From positions 248,001 through 312,000 of the forward strand of contig NW_026705461.1 in the NCBI RefSeq assembly GCF_029867415.1: a stretch of 64,000 nt of DNA. The letters are read 5' to 3'. The position numbers were made by a program, and so were the translations under genes. Below are positions 10,240 to 21,825 of the stretch, one piece after another. The notes below the pieces were generated by a model that saw nothing but the letters and a program-made list of their open reading frames with translations, ran no database searches and was not told the origin of the DNA. Source of the DNA: Vicia villosa (taxonomy: Eukaryota > Streptophyta > Magnoliopsida > Fabales > Fabaceae). Position 1 is the first letter of the stretch. Each line of letters opens with the position of its first letter.

Positions 10240-11441
10240 TGAAGGATAGAAAAACACTTAGAAAGGGGGGGTTTGAATAAGTGTAGCTTTAAAAACTTGA
10301 CAGATAAAAATAAATTACACAGTTATTTTTATCCTGGTTCGTTGTTAACTAAACTACTCCAGTCCACCCCCGCAGAGATGATTTACCTCAACTGAGGATT
10401 TAATCCACTAATCGCACGGATTACAATGGTTTTCCACTTAGTCCGCAACTAAGTCTTCCAGAGTCTTCTGATCACACACTGATCACTCCAGGAACAACTG
10501 CTTAGATACCCTCTAAGACTTTTCTAGAGTCTACTGATCAACACGATCACTCTAGGCTTAGTTCACTCCTAAGACTTCCCTAGAGTATTCTGATCAACAC
10601 GATCACTCTAGTTCCTTACAACTTAATGTAATCAATTCTAAGAGTTTACAAATGCTTCTTAAAAGCGATAATCACAACTGTGATATTTCTCTTAACGTTT
10701 AAGCTTAATCTCACTAATATATTACAACAGCAATGTAGTGAGCTTTGATGAAGATGAAGATTCTGAGTTTTGACTGAACGGCGTTTCAGCAAGTTAATTT
10801 GAATTGTATTTGTTCAGGATCGTTAACCTTGCTTCTCATCAGAACTTCATATTTATAGGCGTTGGAGAAGATGACCGTTGAATGCATTTAATGCTTTGCG
10901 TGTTCCGTACAGCATCGCATTTAATGTTATACGCTTTTGTCAACTACCTCGAGCCTTGTTCACGTTGTGTCTACTGACGTAGCCTTTAATAGCTTTTAAC
11001 GTTCCTTTTGTCAGTCAGCGTAGCTTGCCACTTGTACTTTCTTCTGATCTGATGTTTGTGAATACAACGTTTGAATATCATCAGAGTCAAACAGCTTGGT
11101 GCATAGCATCTTCTGATCTTCTGACCTTGAAGTGCTTCTGAGCGTGATACCATCTTCTGAGCTTCAGTGCTTCTGATCTCATGTTCTTCTGATGCTTCCA
11201 TAGACCCATGTTCTGATTCTGCTTCGACCATCTTCTGATGTCTTGCCAGACCATGTTCTGATGTTGCATGCTGAACCCTTTGAGACAAAGCTTCTGAGCG
11301 CTGAATTATGCGTACTCTTTATATATATTTCCTGAAAGGGAAATTGCATTGGATTAGAGTACCATATTATCTTAAGCAAAATTCATATTATTGTTATCAT
11401 CAAAACTAAGATAATTGATCAGAACAAATCTTGTTCTAACA
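10240..11441 (-). repeat. 5' LTR of the copia element
   Basis: 1202 bp, paired with 2460-3661 (two differences). Minus-strand promoter TATAAATA at plus 10850-10857, about 590 bp from the outer end. Repeated TCAGAAG words occupy the U3 part near 11110-11265. Confidence 0.95.
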
Positions 11442-11712
11442 ATTATTATATTTTGTTTGAATTTGTATTCAAACTAAGAATGGTAAATACCATGACTCTT
11501 ATGATAAAATTATAAGGATAAAAAGTAAATTTATTTTAAAATATCTCCCCTCCCCTTGTGATTGTTTGTAAGTAAAATTTATTCCCTCCCCTTTAATATT
11601 TTAAACCAAACATATATGTAAATCAAATCTTTCCCCTTCCCTCCTCTTCGTTCGATAAAAATCTCTTTCCTCCCCTCGAATGAATCACACAAACTCCTAA
11701 AACCAAGGCATT

Positions 11713-12640
11713 CACTACTAAAAAAGGCATTTTGCCTCAGGTGCGCAGAGGATTTTACCTCGACCAAATATGCGTGATAACGAAGGGCGACATGAAAACA
11801 TGCCACTTTACCCCTCAATTTATGAGTAACTGAGGGGATAGTTGAAATGGTCAATGGTTCAATCCTTAGCAACAATATTTTTTTTCAAAACTATCTAACA
11901 TGCGCCACATACCTCGTGGTTTTTATTAATAACAGAGGAAAACAGTCAATATTTACGTCCGTTTGATATAATAATCTATAGGTATAACCTAATCTTTTGT
12001 CATTTATAATTTGTTTTAATTTGACTGACATGTAACATTTTTTTACACAGAAACTACAAATTTTGTGACAGAGTCAAATCATTTTATTTAATATATAACA
12101 TAAACACGAAATACCAAATTTACATTGTTTACAAAATCAAATATACACATCCAAAATGGTACACCAAGAAAATCATACATATTTGTAAATAGAATCATAT
12201 AATGCTTATAATACATATAATGACATTTGGGATACTCAAAATATCTACCAAGAGAACCTATACATATTTTAAAATATACATATTTGCACCTATAATGACA
12301 AAACCTTTATGAAATTCTTACAACGACCAAGAAAAACTAGTGTTTTTGAGACTCATAATAAGATAGGACGGCACCGGCCCAACGTGATAGGATGCCATCT
12401 ATATCCTCTTGTGAGAATGGTGCTTCGTTGCTAAATGCTTATAATTTGAGAAAAGTTTAAATTATGATAAGCTAACAACAACAACATTAACTTAACAAAT
12501 ATAAATGAATTATATGTATATGGATAAAGTTAATACCTTAAGCCATGAATTGGTAATACCTCCAAGGACAATATTTAACGTATGTGTCATAACATAGTAT
12601 CCACAAGAAAATTTATCGGGTTGTTTTTCGTGACTACAAA
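11713..12640 (-). mobile_element. CACTA-like element fragment
   Basis: Begins with CACTACTAAAAAAGGC at 11713, a typical CACTA terminus, followed by paired CCTC...GAGG words (11735-11840 and 11912-11940) of the kind found in sub-terminal regions of these elements. It contains exon remnants of a Ulp1-type cysteine protease on the minus strand (12337-12633). I cannot identify the opposite terminus or any transposase, so this is called a fragment. Confidence 0.5.
12337..12633 (-). pseudogene. Ulp1/C48-type peptidase C-terminal exons (transposon-derived remnant)
   Basis: Two minus-strand exons. The upstream one (12537-12633) reads HEKQPDKFSCGYYVM..., with the Gln and catalytic Cys of the Ulp1/SENP motif (Q-P-x4-C-G-Y), bounded by a TAG acceptor and a GGTATT donor. 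The downstream one (12337 to about 12450) ends EDIDGILSRW... and TAG. Plant CACTA and Mutator-like elements often carry such C48 peptidase genes. The His and Asp of the triad would lie further upstream and were not found, and the splice phase does not join cleanly, so it is a broken gene. Confidence 0.65.
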
Positions 12641-12823
12641 TAATTTTTATATAGTTACTAATTAATACACACAAAGCACAAGTAATACATTAGCGACAAT
12701 AAAAGAATGTAAAAAAGCACAAGTAATACATACATTTGGGAAAACAAACTTTGTCTTTCTAATTTTAGATTATGTTTCACAAAAATGTATCCTTCCATAG
12801 CTTTACATGTCAATGAAAATTAA

Positions 12824-13450
12824 CACTACAACAAATAACGCTTTTTATGACGAAGCTTTCATCTCAGCAAAAAAAAAAGGAGATATTATGCCAAGGCGCG
12901 TCATGTTTTATTTTTTTTATAAAAATAAAAATAACATATTCCCTCGATTTTTAAAAATTGAGGGCAAAAACAAATCAGGACACGCTTCGAATTAGGCGTG
13001 GCAAAACGGGTCCGGCCCGCGGGGAAAGTCCGTTTTGCCCGCACTTTTACGCGGAGCGGGGCAAAGTTTTAGGCCCGCTCTCTTAAATGTGTCCGCCCCG
13101 CCCCGCCCCGTTTTTTTGCGGGCTTTTGCGGCATTAGCTTTTTCATATAATTTTACTATTTTTAGGCCTAAAAGGTTCAATGCCCGCGGGCTTTCCTCGC
13201 CCCGCTTTCACTTTTTTGCGGGGCGTGACAAGATTTTAGACCCGCACAATCAAATATGCCCACCTCGTTTTTTCGCGGGCTTTTGCGGTGCGGGCCTAAA
13301 CGGGGCGGGCATGCCCGTTTGCCACCCCTACTTCGAATTCTACTTAAGGATGTTTATGTTTTTATTTGTTTATAAGTGAATACTAAATGATCTAACCCTT
13401 CAATTTCCTTAAAAATCGAGGGATAACATAATCAAATTTTACTATAAAAG
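12824..13450. mobile_element. Second CACTA-like terminal fragment, split by a hAT MITE
   Basis: Starts with CACTACAACAAATAACG at 12824. CCTCGATTTTTAAAAATTGAGG (12944-12964, interrupted inverted word) and AAAAATCGAGGGA (13412-13424) are the stem-like words expected near CACTA ends. The interval 12993-13330 is a later insertion. Similar words recur at 15630-15660 beyond the solo LTR, so the original element may have extended to about 15700. Confidence 0.45.
12993..13330. mobile_element. GC-rich hAT-type MITE with 8-bp target duplication
   Basis: 338 bp flanked by CTTCGAAT at 12985-12992 and 13331-13338. Terminal inverted repeat TAGGCGTGGCAAAACGGG / CCCGTTTGCCACCCCTA. The inside is unusually rich in GCGGGC and CCCCGCCCCG compared with its AT-rich surroundings. 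The 8-bp duplication and TAGGGGTGGCAAA-type end fit hAT non-autonomous elements. A diverged relative is at 29845-30232. Confidence 0.9.
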
Positions 13451-14244
13451 CACTTGTTAAACAAATTTTACCCTAATCCTAACTTATATGTTGCCGCTCC
13501 AAACTAATACACATCATTCTTTGAGATGGATTGCAAGACAGAAAAATAGTCAATGTTCTTCTACCCTTGCACAAAACATTTTTACCGTCCTTGCAATCTA
13601 TCTCACATAATGGTGTTAATATTGTATTTTTGAAATGACTCTCTATTAAAGATCTATTAAAGAGTGTTAGAAAAGTTTCCTATGATAGATTGCAAGTGCA
13701 GAAAATCATTCCTTCTTAAAAGGTTAAACAAAGAAGGTTTTTCAACCTTTGAAAAGGTATATGCAACCAAATCTAGAATTGTCGCGATGATGATGAATTT
13801 GGATTTTTTTAATATTATGTGTAAATAATGTATTGTCTAAAACCCATGGGCTTACTAATTTATTTTATTTTCTATTTAAAAAAGAAAATACGTTTCTCCT
13901 ACAACAACGAATCTCTATCCTACATTTTTAAAGGAACAACACTTAAGTTATTGCCAAAACATCAATCCAGAACAAACTATCTACATCCACCACTATATAT
14001 CTTTATTATGAAAGCATTTGCCTTCATAACATTTGCTCATGATAATATAATTTTGGAACTTAAAAAATCTTGGAAAAGTTCTCAATGATGGATTGCAAGT
14101 GCAAAAAATCATTCTTGCTTCAAGTTAAGTAAATATGGGATAACAACCTTTGAATAACTTATTAAAAGTTGGATGAATTCAAACTCTTGAACTTGAAAAG
14201 CATGCGCACAAAAGGTATGCAACAAGATCTGGATTAAAGTAAAT
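13451..14244. other. Unassigned repeat-like sequence
   Basis: No gene seen. A word GAT(G/A)GATTGCAAG recurs near 13527, 13685 and 14089. The latter two are followed by related text (AAAATCATTC, later CAACCTTTGAA and TATGCAAC), so about 120 bp is duplicated. The 86-codon frame at 13828-14088 has no recognisable feature. Confidence 0.4.
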
Positions 14245-15512
14245 TGAAGGTTGAGAAAAACGTAAGAAAGGGGGGTTGAATTGTGTTTTCTAAAAAATTT
14301 GATTCTTTTTCAAAAGGGTTTTCAAAAAGGTTAAATAGATAGTTCAAAGGGAGAAGAAATGAACACTTTCAGGTTCACCTTAGAAAAGGATAATCATGTC
14401 CACCCGCCAAGGTGATTTTTCCTTAGAAAAAGACTTAATCCACTAATCTTAAAAGATTACAAACAACCTCTAAGAGTCTAGAGAGACACTTTATCCATCT
14501 CAAGTATACAGACTAACAACCTAGTCATTTAAGGAATACAAATCTCAACAGATTTACACATGGAATGTTTACAAGATATTGCTTCTAAAAAGCAAATTGA
14601 AACATAAATAATTTAGCTCAAATGTTAACACAATTTATGAGCAACAGCTCTTATGTTCTTACAGATTCTTAGAAACTAGATTTCTCACAATGAAGTGTTT
14701 AGTGTAGTCTCTTTAAGATCTTTCTTTCCCTCTTTTTTATCTTTTTCTTCTTTTAAGTTTTATTTGCTGAATTTGAAAATATTCCTTGAGTAACGTTGTA
14801 GTTCGGAAACTTCTTCAAAAGAGAGAGTCTCATATATATATATATATATATATAATCCCACGAGTAGATGACTATTGAGGGAGGACAAGACGAAGTTTTT
14901 CTTGCAGTAACGGCTCCAAAAAGTTTTGGGAATTGTGAGCACACGAATGACGGAATCGTACAACACGTCTTGCAAAAGTGGAAAAGATGATGTAATATTG
15001 TACCATATTGCTTCTTTTGCAAGTTTCTGATCGTCCTTCATTTATGATGTACTTCTTATCTGAAGTAGAGAGTGCATTGAGGAGATCAAGTAACGTAGTC
15101 GTTCCAAGAGAGAGAATCCTTTAGATACAAAAAGAGGTATTCAGAGTAAAGAGTAACAGCCTATCTGAATGACACATTCTGATTTCTGAACTTGAAGCAA
15201 TAAGCGTTTCTGAGTTAAATTCTGATTTCCGAGTAATCTCTTTGCTTCAGAACATTTGTAAATTCAATTTCTAATGAGTCATTCAACATTCTTCAGAAAT
15301 GCTGATGTCACTTCAGAATTGAGATTAATAGTTCTTCTGATGTGTGATGGCGCTGATTCTGATGATTATTTGGAGAGCAATCCTAGTCAACCAAAATAGT
15401 GAATTTGCACATTTAAGAAACTATTAGAGACAAAATTGTTTCATACAAATATATGTATTGTTATCATCAAAACTTAAAGATTGAATGCAAAACCAAATCT
15501 TATTCTAACTCA
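14245..15512 (-). repeat. Solo LTR of a Sirevirus-like copia family
   Basis: Starts TGAAGGTTGAGAAAAACG with a G run and GGGTTGAATTGTG, and ends in ATCATCAAAACTTAAAG...TTATTCTAAC, paralleling the LTR at 2460-3661 (TGAAGGATAGAAAAAC ... ATCATCAAAACTAAG ... TTGTTCTAAC). It also carries several TTCTGA words. It has an (AT)n run at 14831-14854. No internal region or partner LTR is present and no clean target duplication was found (TAAAT versus AAGAT). Confidence 0.7.
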
Positions 15513-16139
15513 AAGATGTGTTGTTCTCCAAGAATAACAGCTACTATAATAACACTACATTTGTTGTAATAATGTAATTTAATATTCTGTGTAATCAATA
15601 TAATGTTAAAAAAAACTTATACACCTTTTAGCTCGGTTTTTGTCAAAAATCAAGGGAAAAATTTTGGCGTGATAATTGAGAATATTGATCACCGTTCTTA
15701 AACAAATATGTGTCATTCATTTCATGAGTATCAACGCTCAAGACACTTCCATTGGTGGTCTAGAGATGAATCTTTGAACTCTCTTCTTTCATAATCCACG
15801 CCAGAATCATTCCCTCTTCCTCCTTCTTCATTTTCTAAAAAGCTCTCAAAAAAGAACTTTTCGCCTCTTCCTCTCTCAACCATTGCATTGAAAAATTGAA
15901 GCATGTCATTGAAGTATCAGTGGAGCTCTTTATTCTTCTTTCCATCATCTCATAACATAGAAACATCTAATTCTCATCAGTCAATTCCATTTCGGTGTTT
16001 TTCAAATTTAATTTTCTTTTTGTGTTTTAGTTTTTAAGTTAGTTTTTTTTATACATTAGATGTTTTAGGCACTTTAGCTAGTAGTGTAAACGAACTTGGT
16101 AGGTTAGAACAACATGCAATGAGTTTTTTTGTAACTGTT
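15513..16139. other. CACTA-like debris and unassigned sequence
   Basis: 15630-15665 contains CTCGGTTTTTGTCAAAAATC followed by AAGGGAAAAATTTTGGCG, words typical of CACTA sub-terminal regions, consistent with the fragment at 12824-13450. From 15700 to 16139 I see no gene. Confidence 0.35.
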
Positions 16140-16700
16140 AGGACAGAAAATAAGTTGCTCTGCATCTCCGAATTTGTCCAAAGATGCATCTCCAGATTTG
16201 CTCTATACTATTTTCGGAGATGCATCTTTGGATTGGACTCAGTAAAAAAAATTGGGATGTTTTATGGAATTTTTGAATTTCCCTAAACATGTTGTTTATA
16301 TCTCTTTCTGTTTATGATGTAGGTGTAATGGCTGACAATAATGTTGGTCGGATTAGGGTCGGGCGTGTATTCCAAACTGCATCGGTAGACGTGAGAGGGT
16401 CACAACTAGGACCACGAGGACACATGTTACTCATAACTCGTTTGATACTGCATCTACTTCACAGCCCCGACCGTCTGGTTCTCGTAGCTTACTCTCTCAG
16501 GCATCTCATGCATATGATGCAGCAGAACCTTTTGATTCTGAAGCCCTTGAAACCCAAGAGAAAGTCGATGAGGATGTTCCATTGGAGAGTTATCCAGGAA
16601 GGTCATATGACATCTCCTTACTTTATAATTATGCAGAGCATGCTGCTAGGCATGTCTGGAATGGAGAGGTATATTTTATTTCTTTTGAAATACTTATGTT
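16140..16700 (+). pseudogene. PMD (MAIN-like) transposon gene, 5' fragment
   Basis: Two frames together encode the N-terminal region of a plant mobile domain protein. One starts at 16328 (MADNNVGRIRVGR). The other, from about 16440, ends in SYPGRSYDISLLYNYAEHAA then RHVWNGE at a GGAGAG|GTATAT splice donor near 16668. The PMD signature P-G-x-(Y/F)-D-x-S-L-L...H-V-x-x-x-V-W-x-G-E and the donor right after G-E match the copy at 32352. A frameshift separates the two frames. TGCATCTCC near-palindromes at 16161, 16185 and 16221 precede it. The downstream PMD exons are absent. Confidence 0.65.
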
Positions 16701-16985
16701 TATTTATAAAAATCCTATTTATTTTAATTGCTATCAAATTAACATAAAATTATATAATTATCACCAATAAATTAAATAATTCTAATTTGAATTCACCCGC
16801 TCTCAAATTCAATAATTTTAGTTATTATTAAATTATTAAAATGCCTTTTAGACACCTAAGTCTCCTAAAATAACACAATTAATCAAAATAGATCATATAG
16901 CGCACAAGTTAAATACACTCATTTTTAAATAAAATAAAGTAAAGTAAGGTGTTTCAATGTGGATGACTCACATTATAAGGGAGAT

Positions 16986-17260
16986 TGTTGGAAATTTAAG
17001 TGTGAGTGATTAAGTTCTATTGACACTTTCGGCGATTCCCTCCCCACACTCCCTAACAACTGATATTAGAGATTGATTAGGCTAGGTGGAGGAGCGGAAG
17101 TGGACTCACACTTGTGAGAGAGATTATTGGAACTAAGATGAGTGGTTGAGTCTCACATTGACTAAAAATAAACATCTAATATTTTAAGGTTTTAGATGAA
17201 TATGTAATGTCAAAATTTTTGAGATTCTAAACGTTTGACTTATTGTCACTTCTACGTTGT
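16986..17260 (+). mobile_element. TRIM-like small LTR element remnant
   Basis: A 73-bp LTR-like segment beginning TGTTGGAAATTTAAG and ending CCCTAACA (16986-17058) is followed by TGATATTAGAG, a decayed Met-tRNA primer site (17061-17071). A GGTGGAGGAGCGGAAG purine-rich stretch and GAGAGAGAT tract then precede a second LTR-like copy from about 17126 (TATTGGAACTAAGATGAGTG...). No coding capacity, as in TRIMs. A related remnant is near 36008-36200. Confidence 0.5.
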
Positions 17261-18437
17261 CAAAATGAGAATTAGTCGTGGTTTTGCAATATTTAAAAAA
17301 TATTAAGATATGATTTATGGCAGAGGTCTTGGTTTAGTTTGAATTTAGTAAATGCGGTTGTGAGTGCAATGATGGATCCATGCAAGTGTAAATGAAAGCT
17401 CCAGTAATACATAATTGTTAGGCAAGTGGTGATTATTTCAATTAAAGAAGAACTACTATGTCTCATAAGAAATAGGAGGGAGGCATCAACTTTTCTCCAC
17501 AACTGCTTTTCAGTTTGCATTTCACACCAATATTCAAATACCATTATAAAGTAACCAACTCACTTCTACTAAAATATTATATTTCATTTTATAAGATTGT
17601 GAAAACACATACAAAAGTGAAAAACGAACAAATAATTAATATGATTAATTTAATAAATTACAATAATAGTACTATATTTTCACATGCTTAGCTTTTGATT
17701 GGAGGGACAAAGATTCAAAACAAATATTACTTGGTGTGACATTTGATCTTCTGTCAAAAAAAAGGCATGACTTTTTTCTCATATTCTCATACTCCTGCTA
17801 TGAAATTAGTACTATCAAGTATCAACTTTTGTTATAAAAAATTCAAAATCCCGTCAGTTAACAGTTAGACACTTTTTTGATTGCTCCAATACACCTACTA
17901 ACTAATTCTAGCTTAATTGGCGGAATAGGTATTTGCTTTATCGGATTTTTCATTTATTGCATTTCCGGTCTCAGTCAACACTCTGCACCTCTGTATCTGC
18001 GCATGTGTCGGTAACAAACAGAGTAAAACAGAGAAAAAGAAAAACAAAGACATCCTTAGAAATCAACATAGAAACATGTAATATTAATATCATAATTTTA
18101 CAATATCATCATTCATGATTCATATCAACTCTTCTTCACTTGCTTTCTCTTGGACAAGATTTTCATATTTGATTCCAAGAGATTAACAGCCAGAGAGCTT
18201 GTACTAAATATACTCAAACTACATCAAATGAGAAAAAGAAAAAGAATGAAGGAAGAAAGTAGTAACATGGAATGAAAATATATTTTCCTAACAAAAGAAA
18301 TGAACAACACACATTCTATAATTAATTTTTATATAGTTGTTGTCATTCTTTTTTTCAACTTCCTTCCCTTAAATCGATCTTTGTAATTAATAAATTGACC
18401 GGCCTGCAGAGACATTTGTTTGCTCGAGGGGTCATAA
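17261..18437. other. Intergenic downstream of the pectate lyase
   Basis: AT-rich with no recognisable gene. The minus-strand 83-codon frame at 17293-17544 and the plus-strand frame at 17933-18118 show no motif. The part nearest 18437 presumably holds the 3' UTR of the pectate lyase, but no unambiguous polyadenylation signal was chosen. Confidence 0.5.
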
Positions 18438-19949
18438 TCAACAACGAGAGCCCTTTTTACAACCGAGTACACCAGCACCCGTTGTTATTGTTCCCACTAG
18501 CGAAGATGGTCGTGCACTTAAACTTGATGCTCTTGCATAGCTTGAAGCCGCTCCTCTTCCTGCGCCCGATGGCGTGAAAAACGCGCCATTCAACATTAAA
18601 TCACCGTCGGATCTCCAATTCCATCCCTTCCATTCTCCATCCGGTGCATCCTCATGCTTTGTCACCTATCACATGATAACATTTTGTTATAGACATAATA
18701 ATTAAATGTTTTAATCATAGAATTTAATTTAATTAAAATTATTATTGTTACCTCCTTGCTGAATCTGTCATCAGGAGCAACAAATTTGTTTCCTTGACTG
18801 TTGATTGTTGGATTGGCACTTCCTCCAATAGCATACATTTCCCAATGAGTATAGTCATTGTTCACCACATGGAAATAACCATGCCTACATCTGAGGTAAT
18901 TTTATTGTATTAATTTTTTTGAAATAGCCAAAAAAATATTATATTAAAATAAATCTATGTATTAACTTAATTAATCCCTATTAATCAAATTTTTACCTTG
19001 GCATTCTTTGAACAAGGCCTTCACCAAAGTGATTAAAAGCAATAGTAACCTGCATGTTCTTGTCTTGAGTATAACTATCACTATGACCCAAAAGCATAAC
19101 TTTATCATGATGAGTCATGTAATTGTTAGAAATAGTAATAGCAGTAGACCCATGGATAGCATCAATCAAACCATCATTACAGTTAGACAAAGAACAATGA
19201 TCCACCCAAATATGACTCCCACCAAAAATCGACACACCATCACCGTCCGATACTGTTCTCCACCCGTAATGTCCTGGGGAGTCCCTCACCATAGCATTCC
19301 CACCTTGTTTACAGTCATGAATATGAATACCATGTATGATAACATTGGTAACATACTGAATTGTAATACAAGGACCACCAGCAATGTGAACACTTGCTCC
19401 TCTTCCATCAATTGTCTTAAAAGAATTCATTATGAGTTCTTCTTTTAGTTGAATCACCATGTCTCTTGCAAATATAATCCACAACGGTTCTTCCTGAATC
19501 ACGGCGTAACGGAGTGTACCGGGCTTCGGTGTCACGGGATCATCGTTGCCGGAGTCGGTTACAACATAGATTTTACCGTTTTTGCCACCGATAGCGTTCT
19601 TGCCGAAACCAATTGCGCAATCTGCTAGTCTCTGTCTGTTGTTTTCCCAGTTTGGGTCACATCTCCAACAATCATCAATTGGGTTTCCACTTCCACATGA
19701 TAAGTACCCCAAGTTCCTCCTAGCTAATGAGCCATTGATTTTTCTATACACAACCATTAAATAAAATCAAACATTAAAAAATAAACATTTATTAGTACAA
19801 CTACATTGATAAAAATTTGAAAGAGTATTATATTTATACCGGTTAACTTCTTGAGTGACAGAATGAGGATCTTGAATGGTTGAAGAGGAAATGAGAGAAG
19901 GTATGAGGAGAGAGAAGAGGAAGAAAATGGAAGAAGAGAATGTATTCAT
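18438..19949 (-). CDS. Pectate lyase (polysaccharide lyase family 1), 4 exons
   Basis: Secreted enzyme that cleaves de-esterified homogalacturonan in the cell wall by beta-elimination, Ca2+ dependent. Exons: 19840-19949, 18997-19743, 18752-18890 and 18438-18665. All introns are GT-AG and the phases join to 407 residues, usual for plant family 1. Residues 1-22 are a hydrophobic signal peptide ([12 protein letters not shown]). CWRCDPNW is near residue 63, WVDHC at about 216-220, the Ca2+-site region [11 protein letters not shown] at 249-259, and RMPRCR at 283-288 supplies the RxPxxR catalytic arginine motif. No internal stops or frameshifts. The start ATG at 19949 is about 80 bp downstream of a TATA box. 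It is the only intact host-type gene in the window. The specific paralogue cannot be named from sequence alone. Confidence 0.95.
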
Positions 19950-20027
19950 GTTGTTGTTGGTGTGGAAAGGGAATAAAGGAAGAGAAAATATGAGAGAGTG
20001 TGTGAGAAGAATGAGTTTAGAAGGGTT

Positions 20028-20036
20028 GTATATAAA
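20028..20036 (-). promoter_or_regulatory. TATA box of the pectate lyase gene
   Basis: TTTATATAC on the minus strand, about 80 bp upstream of the ATG, preceding a leader with AACCCTTCTAAACTC and a CT-rich stretch. The position fits a transcription start about 50 bp before the coding region. Confidence 0.7.
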
Positions 20037-20049
20037 GGGATTTAAGAGA

Positions 20050-20829
20050 GGGGTAAATAGTGTGATTAAACTAAACATGTAGGACCCAAATGTGTTTTCA
20101 TGATTTCTGATATTACGGAACGTAATTGGTTTGTTTTGTCCGTTAAGTAACCCCCAAATCATGAAGGTCAAAACAGTCCAAGGAAAATTACTGTGGATTT
20201 GCTTGTTTTAAGATTTGGAATGGCATTATCTAAGAATGTTAATGAGGTTATTGGAACATTACTCTCACATGTTTCTTTTGAGTTTTACAAATTGATTAAT
20301 GGTGTTTTTTCTTGTTCTAAAAAATGTTGTAAAAGACATTGGGTGGTGTTAGAGAAAAAAGTAACGGAGGGGTGGTCTAGGAATAGGATACAGTCAAATG
20401 TTGGTTACCTTGTTTTACTACAAAGTAAAGTGATGAATTGTGGTGTTAAACTTTGGTTTCTGTATGCAATTCAACTTTAATGGTAAAATAGTGGAAGTTG
20501 AAATTGAATTCAACTTTTATTTTAGAGAAATTTATAGTACATGTTTGAAAAATAGTAGGATAGTACTCTCTCTTTCTCTCCGGTAACAATAAATAAAAAT
20601 GAGAAACTGTTAAGATTTTGTTATTGACTTTTGAGAAAAAGGGAGGGGTGAGCTTTTGAAAATAAGAAATATTGAATTAAAATAATAGAAAGATTTTGGA
20701 TGAGGATTTTTGAGGGTTTAATTTTATTTTTAACACTAAAAATTTTTTAATATGGAAAACTCAAAAATCAAATTAAAGAGAGTTTTAGAGTGTTTACATA
20801 AATTTTTCAAATATTTTTTAGATTATTAT
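20050..20829. other. Upstream intergenic region of the pectate lyase
   Basis: Contains the presumed promoter of the pectate lyase and further AT-rich DNA. A 95-codon plus-strand frame at 20193-20480 has many Cys and Lys but no recognisable domain or promoter, so it is not annotated as a gene. Confidence 0.5.
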
Positions 20830-20838
20830 AATATTTTA

Positions 20839-21004
20839 GGGTCTTGCTAACCAGTGCCCTCAGGGCAATGGTTAAGCATTCCAAAAAAGAAAATATTTTA
20901 TAGAAAATTTAACATTTCAATTTTTGAGGCATTAAATACGCAGATTAGCGAGATAAATTTACTATTTTTAAAGTCTTAACCATTGTCCTTGGTTAGCATT
21001 TCCC
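20839..21004. mobile_element. Mutator-type MITE, 166 bp
   Basis: Flanked by a 9-bp direct repeat AATATTTTA at 20830-20838 and 21005-21013. Terminal inverted repeats pair GGGTCTTGCTAACCAGTGCC...CAATGGTTAAG with CTTAACCATTGTCCTTGGTTAGCATTTCCC read in reverse. The 9-bp duplication points to the Mutator superfamily. Non-coding. Confidence 0.85.
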
Positions 21005-21825
21005 AATATTTTAAAAATTAAAAATTAAGTAATGATAATGACTCTTTTATCATTCTAAACAAAATTATTTCTTTTAAAACATATCAAATATTGTCCTATA
21101 TTTTTTTTAAATTTGTTTTCGGATACTTTCCATTTATTTTTTAATAATTTTATTAAAGCATTGGTTTTTTTTTCTTCTATAAAATGGAGGGCCTAAACAT
21201 TGATTTTTTTTAATTAAAGCATTGGTTTTCGTGTCATTTAAAATATACTAAATTTTAGTTAGCATATAAATAAAAATAACGACTTCTTTATACTCTTACT
21301 TAATACTAGTATTGTTTATCATGTACTTTTTGTTTAATTAAAACATTTATTTGAGGTAGTTGTAAATAAGGAAATTTAATATTTTGTCTTATACTAAAAT
21401 TTAGGAAAGATGTACCCTAAATTGTATTTCTAACTCACATGTATAGTCACAAGCATATATAAAACTTATTTAAACACACACGCCAACATGAAAAGCATAT
21501 GATAGAGAAAATAATTGAGTAGGAGTATATATTTTTAAAATATTTAAATAATGTGTAACTATGAGTGTTTGCTTAAATAAATTTTGTTATATAATTTTGT
21601 TTGAGTTTATAATAGAATATATAACAAAATTTATTTAAGCACACACTCATAAGAACATATTATTTAAATATTTTAAAAATATATGATATTTAACTATTTT
21701 CTTTCAATTGTATGTGTCTAAATAAGCTTTATTTATGTTTGTAATCAAATAAGTGTTGCTCCTATTTGTAATAGTGATTTGATTATATTACTTAATCGCT
21801 CTATCTTAAATTATATAATATTTTA

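Larger units (their letters stand above)
2455..11446 (-). mobile_element. Sirevirus-like Ty1/copia LTR retrotransposon, non-autonomous
   Basis: Complete insertion bounded by the 5-bp target duplication ATTAT at 2455-2459 and 11442-11446. The two 1202-bp LTRs begin TGTTAGAAC and end CTTCA on the minus strand. Minus-strand order is 5' LTR, tRNA-iMet primer site, gag, protease plus integrase, a third ORF, a repeat-rich 3' non-coding region with several polypurine tracts, and 3' LTR. The pol frame stops just inside the reverse transcriptase domain and RT/RNase H are absent, so it must rely on a partner for reverse transcription. The LTRs differ at only two positions (2537 and 3185), which indicates recent transposition. 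The Sirevirus assignment rests on the UBN2-type gag with one CCHC knuckle, the extra 3' ORF and the multiplied polypurine tracts. Confidence 0.93.

Noticed and set aside
14245..15512. Full-length copia element at the solo LTR
   Set aside because: Only one LTR-like copy is present, and no primer site, gag or pol follows in either direction.
16289..16747. 152-codon plus-strand frame taken as one protein
   Set aside because: Only its beginning fits the PMD fragment; after a frameshift the conserved signature continues in another frame, so the frame as a whole is not a protein.
20193..20480. 95-codon plus-strand frame upstream of the pectate lyase
   Set aside because: No domain, no promoter, and located in the likely regulatory region of the oppositely oriented gene.
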